Positions 57,124 to 64,000 of a stretch of 64,000 nucleotides of DNA are shown one piece after another. The stretch covers positions 186,001-250,000 of the forward strand of contig NZ_FUKU01000013.1 in NCBI RefSeq assembly GCF_900163865.1, given 5' to 3'. The notes under the pieces were generated by a model. It saw nothing but the letters and a program-made list of their open reading frames with translations. It was not told the origin of the DNA and searched no databases. The position numbers and the translations under genes were made by a program. Origin of the DNA: Sphingobacterium sp. JB170. GTDB taxonomy: Bacteria; Bacteroidota; Bacteroidia; Sphingobacteriales; Sphingobacteriaceae. The first letter of the stretch is position 1, and the number at the start of each line of letters is the position of its first letter.

Positions 57124-57645
57124 TTATCCCAATTTTAATTTCATCATTATATCGGTTTGCTCATCATCACCCAATCTGAAAGTATGCTTGTCAAATTCTA
57201 CAAAGCCATTCTTTTTGTAAAAGCTGATTGCTCTTGGATTTTCTTCCCAAACACCTAACCAAACATAGTCTGATTTTTTTTGTTTGGCTATTTCAATCGC
57301 TTCTTCATATAAGATTTGGCCAACTTTTTTACCGTGAAACTCTTTGAGAACATAAATACGTTCAATTTCAAGTGCTGTATCGTCCTGCAATTCTGTTTGC
57401 GATTTCCCGAAATTGATTTTCAAATAACCGATTACTTTCGTTTCAGATAAGGCAAAATAAAACTCGGAATTTTTATCGTTCAATTCTTCTGTTAGCTTTT
57501 CAAAAGAAAATCCCTCCGCTAGATATTTTTTCATGTTTTCTTCCGTATTGCCTGAAGAAAACGTTTCTGAAAATGTTTGTCTGCCTATTTGCTGCAGTTG
57601 TTCAATATTGTCTAATGTTGCCTTTTGTACTATTATATTTTCCAT
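57124..57645 (-). CDS. GNAT-family N-acetyltransferase
   Basis: The 173-residue protein follows the GNAT fold: ATLDNIEQLQQIGRQTFSETF, VIGYLKINFG, LEIERIYVLKEFHGKKVGQILYEEAIEIAKQKK (the acetyl-CoA loop with HGKKVG), and AISFYKKNGFVEFDKHTF. It transfers an acetyl group to an unknown amine. It is 12 bases after the SMR transporter gene in a small AT-rich operon. Confidence 0.92.
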   Translation of the reverse strand: MENIIVQKATLDNIEQLQQIGRQTFSETFSSGNTEENMKKYLAEGFSFEKLTEELNDKNSEFYFALSETKVIGYLKINFGKSQTELQDDTALEIERIYVLKEFHGKKVGQILYEEAIEIAKQKKSDYVWLGVWEENPRAISFYKKNGFVEFDKHTFRLGDDEQTDIMMKLKLG

Positions 57646-57657
57646 TATAAATATTAC

Positions 57658-57987
57658 TTAATGTGCTGACACAGCTTTAAGCCCGACAATCGAGCCGATT
57701 AAAGTAGTAAGAAAAAGTAATCGCAGAAAAGTTGCCGGTTCTTTAAATACAAGAATACCAACTAAAACCGTTCCGACTGCACCAATCCCTGTCCAAACCG
57801 CGTAAGCTGTCCCGATTGGTAAAGTTTGGGTTGCTTTGATCAAAAGGCCCATACTGATAACGAGAGTAACAAGAAAGCCTACGTACCACAAATACATTTC
57901 ATTTCCGATAGTTTCTTTTGCTTTACCTAAACAGAATGCAAAAGCCACTTCAAAGAATCCTGCAACAACTAAAATAATCCAATTCAT
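57658..57987 (-). CDS. SMR-family small multidrug/guanidinium exporter
   Basis: The 109-residue protein has four membrane segments. Glu13 in the first (FFEVAFAFCLGKA) is the proton/cation-binding residue of SMR pumps. GTAYAVWTGIGAVGTVLVG fits the SugE/Gdx (guanidinium exporter) type better than the EmrE type. No guanidine riboswitch was seen upstream. It lies between a Crp/Fnr regulator and the GNAT gene on the same strand. Confidence 0.9.
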   Translation of the reverse strand: MNWIILVVAGFFEVAFAFCLGKAKETIGNEMYLWYVGFLVTLVISMGLLIKATQTLPIGTAYAVWTGIGAVGTVLVGILVFKEPATFLRLLFLTTLIGSIVGLKAVSAH

Positions 57988-58062
57988 TCTCTTGATTTCT
58001 TATCTACAAAGATCGGAAATGAGATTCAGGGAAAATTTTACAAATGATAAAAAATGAGCCGT

Positions 58063-58626
58063 TTACTTTATTTCTGCTCTAATTCTACTCAAACTTACTT
58101 GGGTTATCCCCAAATAAGATGCAATGTGCCCTAATTGAACTCGCTTTATTAAATCAGGGCTATCATCTAGAAGTGCTTTGTAGCGTTCGGTAGCTGTTCG
58201 GACTTGTCGGGAAATAAGCCGCTCCTCTGTTTTTATAAGCTCTTTTTCAGCAAACCGTCGTCCCCAATTAGCAATATGTATATCGTTCTCAAAAAGCCTT
58301 TGCAGGTCTGTTGTGTTCAGTTCATATAATTCACAATCTTCCAACAGTTCAACATCTTCATATCCTTTCTGATTAGCTATATAGCTTTTCATTGAGATAA
58401 TAGTTTCGTCCTCTTTTCCAATCCAAAAAGTTATTTCAGTATTACCTTTATTTGAATATGCTCTTGCTACACCTTTCTTTATAAAGTAGATGTTATTCTC
58501 AATTTTATCAGCTCTTAAAAGAATATGCCCTTTTCTATATTTAACGGCTGTAATAGATTTTTTGAGCAATTCTTTTGATGTATCTGGAAGGGGATATATA
58601 TTGTCGAGTATAAGGTCTATGTTCAT
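58063..58626 (-). CDS. Crp/Fnr-family transcriptional regulator
   Basis: I prefer the ATG at 58626 (MNIDLILDNIYPLPDTSKEL), the typical start of these Bacteroidota regulators; ATGs at 58647 and 58674 are in frame. The 187-residue protein has a cyclic-nucleotide-binding-like barrel (KYRKGHILLRADKIENNIYFIKKGVARAY) and a short HTH (QLGHIASYLGITQVSLSRIRAEI). It is AT-rich and encoded just upstream of the SMR and GNAT genes in the same direction, so it may control them. Confidence 0.9.
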   Translation of the reverse strand: MNIDLILDNIYPLPDTSKELLKKSITAVKYRKGHILLRADKIENNIYFIKKGVARAYSNKGNTEITFWIGKEDETIISMKSYIANQKGYEDVELLEDCELYELNTTDLQRLFENDIHIANWGRRFAEKELIKTEERLISRQVRTATERYKALLDDSPDLIKRVQLGHIASYLGITQVSLSRIRAEIK

Positions 58627-58743
58627 TAATTTGTTGTAACCTTTCATAAGCTTGCCGATCTGGTGGTGCTTCAAAGTTACGAATGTGTCTGTGTTTTTTC
58701 TTTATGGCAATTAAAATGCAAGCGATTGTTCTTTTTTTCCTGA

Positions 58744-59019
58744 TCAATCGTTCCGTGGATTGATCAGGTTGACCACAACTTTCACCATCATATCCTTTTC
58801 ATTGGGCTTACTTTCTGCAGTCATCAGTTTCAATGCGACCAAGGCATTATCAGCTATACGTTTTGAGCCGTCTCCCAGATACGGTTGTCGGGATTGAACC
58901 TCCGATAGTTCTTCGAATATAACCTCAGGTCATATTGCTTCAATGATATCATGTAATTCATAGGAATTACAGCTTCCCTCGGATTGATGGATGGTAAATA
59001 CTAAATTGATATTATACAT
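58744..59019 (-). pseudogene. Broken hypothetical gene with an in-frame stop
   Basis: A 92-codon frame from ATG 59019 is interrupted by TGA at 58932-58930. The first part (NINLVFTIHQSEGSCNSYEL, then PEVIFEEL after the stop) resembles a conserved Bacteroidota protein that I know only as hypothetical. The last 50 codons (QPYLGDGSKRIADNALVALK, VKVVVNLI) look a little like the C-terminal end of a LacI-type sensor domain, so two remnants may be joined. An 11-bp inverted repeat (58739-58768) covers the end. Confidence 0.45.
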
Positions 59020-59223
59020 AAAATTCGTTACAAGCAATTCTGTCATTAAATGTTTAAAAACACAAAAGAAGACTGATCCAAACGAGCCGTGACCAGAAAG
59101 TTTGTGGGATTCATAAAGTGCTGTTGATCTGATTCCTTTCGACTGTTAAGGTAATATTAAATTATGCACTTGGTGTGCATTGTGAACATGCCAATGTCTA
59201 TCTTTATTGGAAAAGCTGCCACC

Positions 59224-59652
59224 ATGAAAGCGATCATCATTACAACGGATTTCTCGGAATCCTCCCTGAATGCTGCAAAATATGCTGCTGCCGCCGAGCA
59301 GATAACCCGCAGTACGCCCGTGAGTGAAATCAGGTTTTGGCTGGAACGCCTAACAACCAAGCTGCTTGTGCTGAATGTTGCCGGGGAGGGAAAGCGTTTT
59401 GATCGGGATATCACCCCGAAACAATACAAAATGCAAGACTTGTTGGACGGATTCTACCTGGAAAACCGTTATACGGAGAATCACAACATCGCCGATGAGA
59501 TCGAGGATGTTGCGGAGGACCACCACGCCGGATTGATCATCACCATTCCGAAATCATATCGATTCTTTGAGGAATTGTTCCACCGTGGAGTCAGCAAGCG
59601 ATTGATCAGGAAGTTGGATATTCCTTCATTATTGTTAGGGGAAAGGAAATAA
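59224..59652 (+). CDS. Shortened universal-stress-protein-like protein
   Basis: I start at the ATG at 59224 (MKAIIITTDFSESSLNAAKY), which has the Usp opening; the frame itself begins at 59164. The 142-residue protein ends like the second domain of two-domain Bacteroidota Usp proteins (AEDHHAGLIITIPKSYRFFEELFHRGVSKRL, DIPSLLL). The middle does not align with a full domain, and the total is about half of the usual 270-280 residues, so an internal deletion has probably fused both ends. It is three bases upstream of the MDR gene. Confidence 0.65.
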   Translation: MKAIIITTDFSESSLNAAKYAAAAEQITRSTPVSEIRFWLERLTTKLLVLNVAGEGKRFDRDITPKQYKMQDLLDGFYLENRYTENHNIADEIEDVAEDHHAGLIITIPKSYRFFEELFHRGVSKRLIRKLDIPSLLLGERK

Positions 59653-59655
59653 AAG

Positions 59656-60618
59656 ATGAGAGCAGCTGTTTACAAAAAATATGGAAGCCCGGACGTCGTC
59701 AGCATACAGAAGGTAGTAAACCCAAAACCAAGTGCAGGAGAAGTGCTTATCAAGGTACATGCGAGCACGGTGAACCGCACGGATACGGGTTTCAGGAGTG
59801 CCAAGTACTTTCTCTCGCGGCTGTTCAGTGGACTGTTGCGACCAAAGATTCCGGTCTTGGGCTGTGAGTTTGCCGGGGAAGTTGTCGCAGCAGGTCAAGG
59901 TGTTCGGTACCACAAGGTAGGTGACAGGGTTTTTGGGTATGATGATAGTGGATTTGGTGGGCATGCTGAGTATAAGGTGATTCGGGACGACGGCGCACTA
60001 GCTTCTATCCCTGATGGGATGGATTATCTAGAAGCAGCAGCGCTGACAGAGGGAAGCCATTATGCGCTGAACAATATCCGGGCGGCAAAGGTAAAAAAAA
60101 GTGATGTCGTATTGGTTTACGGTGCTACTGGCGCTATCGGTTCGGCTGCAGTGCAGTTACTAAAGCATTTCGGGACCTACGTCGTGGCCGTGGTAAATAC
60201 AAAAAACGTTGATCTCATCCGATCTTTGGGTATTGACGAAGTGATAGACTACCAGACGCAGGATTTTACGAAAACAACGCATCGTTTTGATTTTGTCTTT
60301 GACGCCGTAGGAAAGAGTTCTTTTGCTGAGTGCAAACCGTTGATGAAACCGAAGGGTATCTATACCTCGACCGAACTCGGCAAACGTGGGATAAACATCT
60401 GGCTTGCCCTGACCACGCCTTTCGGGAACGGCAAGAAAGTGCTGTTCCACATCCCGACCATAGACAAGGATGATGTACTCTTCCTTCGGAACCTTGCACA
60501 CCAGGGTTCGTTCAGACCAATAATTGATAGGCAGTACGCTTTAGATGATACTGTTGACGCCCATCGTTATGTCGAATCAGGTCACAAAACTGGGAATGTT
60601 ATCATTTCTATCGTTTGA
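59656..60618 (+). CDS. MDR-family NAD(P)-dependent alcohol dehydrogenase / quinone reductase
   Basis: The 320-residue protein has the medium-chain dehydrogenase pattern: AAVYKKYGSPDVVSIQKV, VHASTVNRTDTGFRSAKYF, LGCEFAGEVVAAGQGV, GDRVFGYDDSGFGGHAEY, the Rossmann motif VLVYGATGAIGSAAVQLLKHFG near residue 153 and VFDAVGKSSFAECKP. The zinc-binding cysteines of true alcohol dehydrogenases are missing, so it belongs to the zinc-free quinone-reductase-like group. It is coupled to the Usp-like gene. Confidence 0.92.
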   Translation: MRAAVYKKYGSPDVVSIQKVVNPKPSAGEVLIKVHASTVNRTDTGFRSAKYFLSRLFSGLLRPKIPVLGCEFAGEVVAAGQGVRYHKVGDRVFGYDDSGFGGHAEYKVIRDDGALASIPDGMDYLEAAALTEGSHYALNNIRAAKVKKSDVVLVYGATGAIGSAAVQLLKHFGTYVVAVVNTKNVDLIRSLGIDEVIDYQTQDFTKTTHRFDFVFDAVGKSSFAECKPLMKPKGIYTSTELGKRGINIWLALTTPFGNGKKVLFHIPTIDKDDVLFLRNLAHQGSFRPIIDRQYALDDTVDAHRYVESGHKTGNVIISIV

Positions 60619-60734
60619 CTGCTTTTTTACATTTGCTGTATTGAGAATTATCTTATGAATTTTTGTTGAAACCAAGTTAATATATCGCTGATTTTTAATC
60701 GTTGCGTATATTTTTTTTGATTATAAATTGAACA

Positions 60735-61157
60735 ATGGCCGAATTAAAAATTATCATTATTGTAGTAATATACACAGGTATAATCCTGGTGTTATACCGG
60801 CCTATATGGCTTTTTATAGGAATCTATCCGTTACGATACCTAAATAGAATGATTCTCAAGATATTTAGATCTAAGGATAATAAGCCAGAAATACTAGATT
60901 CGGCAACTAAATACATATGGTGTACGACAATACTTAATTGGATGGTGTATTTAGTCTCTCCGTTTCTAATCCGTACCTTGTCGGGTGATGAATTCACTAT
61001 TTTGTCTAACTATTTTGAATATTCAATTTTACTGTACGCCTTAATCTCCATTTCTAGAACTTTTACACCGGAGATTATTGAATCTAATAAGCAATTGTCG
61101 TCCGTACTAAAATTTACGAACTGGTCCTCAGCCTTGATTATCAGTTTATTAATATAG
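60735..61157 (+). CDS. Hypothetical membrane protein
   Basis: The 140-residue protein has hydrophobic segments at about residues 5-32, 60-80, 92-108 and at the very end. No family recognised. Very AT-rich compared with the MDR gene. A stretch of insertion-sequence remnants follows, so it may have come with one of them. Confidence 0.6.
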   Translation: MAELKIIIIVVIYTGIILVLYRPIWLFIGIYPLRYLNRMILKIFRSKDNKPEILDSATKYIWCTTILNWMVYLVSPFLIRTLSGDEFTILSNYFEYSILLYALISISRTFTPEIIESNKQLSSVLKFTNWSSALIISLLI

Positions 61158-61267
61158 AAATATGTTCTCGATATTATAATTACCGGATAGATGCCATTCG
61201 TATCCAGTACGGCCGTAAATCTTACACTATGAATCAGCAAACATATACATAAAGCCCTTGAACATGG

Positions 61268-61525
61268 GGTGTAAGTGATATCCGCCTATATTCCGTCGAG
61301 TAGATGCGCACAGTATTGAATGTTAGTAGTGATTGTTTTTATCGGTGGTTGGTCCGCCCGGAAAGTGCGCGGTCACACCGATCGAGGGTGCTCCTTGAGA
61401 AAATCCGGGAGGTTCATAAATCCAGTGGCTATATCTATGGTAGCCCCCGGATCACAGTGGAGCTCCATAAAACAGGGGAATCCATTTCAAGATCCTCTGT
61501 GGCTAGATTGATGCTATGTACCACG
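61268..61525 (+). pseudogene. Remnant of an IS3-family transposase (orfB start)
   Basis: The frame reads LYSVE, a TAG stop where related enzymes have Lys, then MRTVLNVSSDCFYRWLVRP and the HTH/linker region ESARSHRSRVLLEKIREVHK, GYIYGSPRITVELH and SVARLM. This matches the N-terminal part of IS150/IS3-type OrfB proteins. After about 61510 the similarity stops and the DDE domain is missing. It is an inactive fragment. Confidence 0.75.
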
Positions 61526-61930
61526 AAAACCGATAATCTGGATAGAAGTTTGCAAAATACATAGGCGTGCGCCCCAGCTATCAGCAGTCGGGAACATCAA
61601 TTAAAACTAAAGGAATCAGTACTCGACATGGCGACCCAGAACTTCGCTCGCTACCTTATATTGCCTCATGATATTGCCTCATGGTCAGCGATCCGATTTA
61701 ACACCCCTTGCAAAGAATTATATGAACGTTAAAAAAGTAAAGGCAAGCCAAGCAAGGTGGCTGTTAATGGCCGTCATAAATAAACTATTAAGACAGGTGG
61801 ATATACCGGAGCATGTTGACCCCTCTAATCTGGCAATAAATAAAAGGTAGAATGGCGTTTATAGCGATTAATCGCCTGCCATTCCGGCGGGTACTGCTAC
61901 GCAATCAATCTAACCCTCGACGACATATAA
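61526..61930. other. Sequence between transposase remnants, not identified
   Basis: A plus-strand frame (61668-61850, including KASQARWLLMAVINKLLRQV) is open but I recognise no family. It probably belongs to decayed mobile DNA. Confidence 0.25.
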
Positions 61931-62091
61931 CCAAAAACCAAGGTTTTCTTAATGATTTTGGGTGCTTTTGCTCCGGATTATGCACTTCAGCGGAATCTTT
62001 CAATGCCAAGATAAATGGATTGAGGGCACTGTTCAGGGGGGTAAGGAACGTGGAGTTCTTTGTGTTCAGGCTCTCTAAAATCTACGCGTAA
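61931..62091 (+). pseudogene. C-terminal remnant of an ISAon1-like (ISL3-type) transposase
   Basis: The frame ends with TSAESFNAKINGLRALFRGV, continuing RNVEFFVFRLSKIYA and TAA. This is nearly the standard end of ISAon1-type transposases (SAESFNAKI, FRGVRN, FFLFRL). The upstream catalytic part is missing. It sits on the same strand as the IS3 fragment, which suggests successive insertions. Confidence 0.7.
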
Positions 62092-62379
62092 ATTTATTGC
62101 CCCCCAACTTTTTTGTTTGATCCTCACTGTTTTTATGCGAATAATTGAATGAATCAGGATGCTGTAAAAAACAAAAAGCCTGCAAACGTTTAATTTGCAG
62201 GATTTTGTATGTTTTTATTTCAAGATATGAAGCCCTAAGAGGAAGGAAGTTGAATCTCTTTATTAAAGTTTTGGAACAGCTTGCGGGATGATTTCATTTA
62301 TAATGACTTGCTCAGAAAGTATTATTAATTACTCAAACCAGAGTAAATAAACAACACGAGTGTAATAGTAAACGCACTA
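62092..62379. other. Intergenic region downstream of the AAA_14 gene
   Basis: It holds the terminator at 62179-62201. Short minus-strand frames next to it (for example one ending FNKEIQLPSS) may be fragments; none is called. Confidence 0.25.
62179..62201. terminator. Bidirectional terminator-like hairpin
   Basis: CCTGCAAA, seven bases, TTTGCAGG. T-rich sequence follows on both strands (ATTTTGTATGTTTTT on plus, CTTTTTGTTTTTT on minus). Confidence 0.75.
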
Positions 62380-63585
62380 TTAAACATCCATCATTAAAAA
62401 ATCAATCAGGTTTTTCTGCAATATTCCCCCGTGATTTTCACCTAGTATAGCATCATTGAAAGTAACCACATATTTAGGATAGTTATCTTCAATCTGTTTA
62501 AGATTGCCAAATTCACGTTCTATCGTCTCCTCATGATAAAGCGTCAAGCAAACCTGTACATAAATCTTAACTCCATTTTTATCTCCAGTAAAATCAATCT
62601 CCCTATTGCCTAATTTTCCTACAAATACAGTATAACCTTGATGGAGGAGATGAACATATACCACATTTTCCAATAGCTTATGAAGATCTGCCCGCTGATT
62701 AAAACCAACAATAGAATTCCGTAAACCTGTATCTTCAAAATAATACTTTTCTCCTATTTCAAAGATCTTCAAGCCACCTATTTCCGAGCGAACTACTTTA
62801 TGTACAAAATAGGCATTCGCTAACGCTCTAAGATAATTAATGGTTAATTGAGGAGTGATATCTACCTTTTGGGATTTCAAATACTTACTAATATTACTTG
62901 CAGAAAAAAGTGAACCTATATTATCCGCCAGATAGGCTACTAAATTCTCTAAAAAAGATATGTTTCGTATATTCTCACGAGCCACAACATCCTTTAAAAG
63001 AATGGTTGAATATACGTTACGCAAATACTCAAAAGGCGTATCATCTTCCAAGCCTAAGTTGGCTAAAAATGGCATTCCCCCATATTTCAAATATTTCAAC
63101 ATGCTTTCGAATGAATTTTCGAGGCCATGAAACTGAAGAAATTCTTGATAATTTAAGCTATGAATATGAAAAGTCACATACCTACCTGAAAGATGCGTTG
63201 CTAACTCACCCGATAACATATTGGCATTACTTCCTGTACAATAAATATCACAAGTGTTCTTTGCCAACAAACTACGTAACGAACGTTCAAAAGAAGCAAT
63301 TTCTTGCACCTCATCAATGAACAGGTAATTAGGTTTACCTTCAATCCATTTATCCTTTAGATACTCATTTAGCTCAATATTACTAATGATTGGAATAAAA
63401 TCTTCCATCTCCATGTTGATGTATATGATGTTAGCATCAGCAACCGTAGTTCTAATGTGGTTCATCAATTGCATCATTACATAACTTTTCCCTACACGTC
63501 TTTGCCCAGTAAGTACTTTAATCACCTGCTTATCAATAAATGGTATAATACGGTTTGTATAAATAGGACGTTCTATCAGCTTCAT
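62380..63585 (-). CDS. AAA_14/DUF4143 ATP-binding protein
   Basis: The 401-residue protein has a Walker A motif GQRRVGKSYVMM near residue 28 and Walker B NYLFIDEVQEI near residue 92. Sensor-like CTGSNANMLSGELATHLSGRY and the DUF4143 region (LANAYFVHKVVRSEI, EIGEKYYFEDTGLRNSIVGFN, GNREIDFTGDK) follow. The C-terminal segment has a PD-(D/E)xK-like layout (REIDF, KIYVQV). The family is widespread in Bacteroidota, usually solitary, with unknown function. It is AT-rich. Its upstream region has three phased direct repeats. Confidence 0.9.
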   Translation of the reverse strand: MKLIERPIYTNRIIPFIDKQVIKVLTGQRRVGKSYVMMQLMNHIRTTVADANIIYINMEMEDFIPIISNIELNEYLKDKWIEGKPNYLFIDEVQEIASFERSLRSLLAKNTCDIYCTGSNANMLSGELATHLSGRYVTFHIHSLNYQEFLQFHGLENSFESMLKYLKYGGMPFLANLGLEDDTPFEYLRNVYSTILLKDVVARENIRNISFLENLVAYLADNIGSLFSASNISKYLKSQKVDITPQLTINYLRALANAYFVHKVVRSEIGGLKIFEIGEKYYFEDTGLRNSIVGFNQRADLHKLLENVVYVHLLHQGYTVFVGKLGNREIDFTGDKNGVKIYVQVCLTLYHEETIEREFGNLKQIEDNYPKYVVTFNDAILGENHGGILQKNLIDFLMMDV

Positions 63586-63594
63586 CTCAATATA

Positions 63595-63693
63595 GTTTCA
63601 TGTATATCGTATATACTGCATAAATATACACAAAGTTTCATGTATACCGTATAAAAAATAAAAAACATAAAGGAGTTTCATGTGTATCGTATA
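63595..63693. repeat. Three direct repeats with exact 40-bp period upstream of the AAA_14 gene
   Basis: GTTTCATGTATATCGTATA (63595-63613), GTTTCATGTATACCGTATA (63635-63653) and GTTTCATGTGTATCGTATA (63675-63693). Start-to-start distance is 40 bases both times. The first ends ten bases before the start codon at 63585, so they cover the promoter and leader. Each has an internal TATAC-GTATA-like symmetry. They look like operators on one face of the helix. Confidence 0.8.
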
Positions 63694-64000
63694 ATCAACA
63701 ATAACATGAAACCGTCAGAAGTTTGCTCCCCTGGTGTTTCTTAATGTATAAAAACATCCTTCTTCTGTTAAAAGATCTCAATTTTTTCAATCCTACTCAT
63801 TTGAAGATGCGGCCAAGAACGTGAAGAATCCACTAAACAAGGCAGGGTAAGGCATTTATGAAGGATTGATGACCTCTCCTTGGAAACGACAAAAGTCCTC
63901 CTTTAACAAGTAAAGAGGACTTTTCTTCGCTAATATTCGAAAGTACTGAGCTTTCTTATAGCGCCTAGGGGAATAACGCCTGTCGGTCATCGGCTTCTTT
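63694..64000. other. Right end of the window, no gene called
   Basis: It contains a terminator hairpin (next entry). A plus-strand stretch near 63780-63850 (including SFEDAAKNVKNPLNKAG before a TAA) reads like protein but has no start, so it may be a fragment. Confidence 0.25.
63891..63924. terminator. Terminator hairpin near the right edge
   Basis: AAAAGTCCTC, 14 bases, GAGGACTTTT. The A/T flanks allow use in both directions. It probably ends a gene beyond the window. Confidence 0.7.

Noticed and set aside
57988..58062. Guanidine riboswitch upstream of the SMR gene
   Set aside because: The gap is too short and lacks the conserved ACGR-type hairpins.
58739..58768. Eleven-bp inverted repeat as a terminator
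   Set aside because: A-rich, not T-rich, sequence follows on the minus strand and no T-run follows on the plus strand.
61668..61850. Plus-strand 60-residue frame between IS fragments
   Set aside because: No family recognised and embedded in decayed mobile DNA.
63595..63693. Possible CRISPR array
   Set aside because: Only three short repeats with 21-base AT-rich spacers that resemble each other in composition, directly at a promoter and without cas genes. An operator array is more likely.

Overview
The window looks like chromosomal DNA of a Bacteroidota member, most likely family Sphingobacteriaceae. The reasons are the SusC/SusD pairs, TonB-dependent receptors with N-terminal carboxypeptidase-regulatory domains, TAnnTTTG-type -7 boxes and the general gene content. 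The genus cannot be fixed from sequence alone.

Region 1 (1-30905) is a catabolic and secondary-metabolism locus built around a divergent promoter region at 9535-10212. Reading left (minus strand) are a GH78-like six-hairpin protein, a GH78 alpha-L-rhamnosidase, an SGNH-like/PVC-type haem-c protein and the start of a SusC receptor that leaves the window. Reading right (plus strand) is one tightly packed series of about 15 genes: susC, susD, a PVC-type haem-c dehydrogenase-like lipoprotein, a DUF4432 aldose-epimerase-like protein, a PMI/cupin-like protein, a TIM-barrel isomerase, a Gfo/Idh/MocA oxidoreductase and a DUF1080 (3-keto-glycoside hydrolase-like) lipoprotein. It then runs without a break into a complete eboABCDEF cluster (23110-29585). 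A yellow/MRJP-like secreted protein follows. Three promoters here share a CAGGAC-type element exactly 21 nt upstream of the -7 box (perfect at two, half-site at the third). The susC leader also appears to encode an antisense small RNA with its own promoter and terminator.

Region 2 (31100-33009) is a small AT-rich module: an AraC-type regulator divergent from a membrane protein and an NTF2-like protein.

Region 3 (33245-48448) is mostly housekeeping: fabD, an M16 peptidase, a TonB/outer-membrane barrel with a CBM9-like partner, rnhB, a YfhO-like membrane protein, the TrkH/TrkA potassium system, an AsmA-like protein, a hotdog thioesterase and a YceI protein.

Region 4 (48449-64000) is a patchwork accessory zone. 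It holds a 325-bp tandem duplication in which each copy carries a 44-codon ORF and a terminator, a decayed tRNA-Leu-like sequence, ArsR/SRPBCC-VOC, MepB, an alpha/beta hydrolase, an SGNH hydrolase and proBC. It also holds transposase remnants of three types, a GNAT/SMR/Crp module, a broken hypothetical gene, a shortened universal stress protein, an MDR reductase and an AAA_14 ATPase preceded by three direct repeats spaced exactly 40 bp apart.
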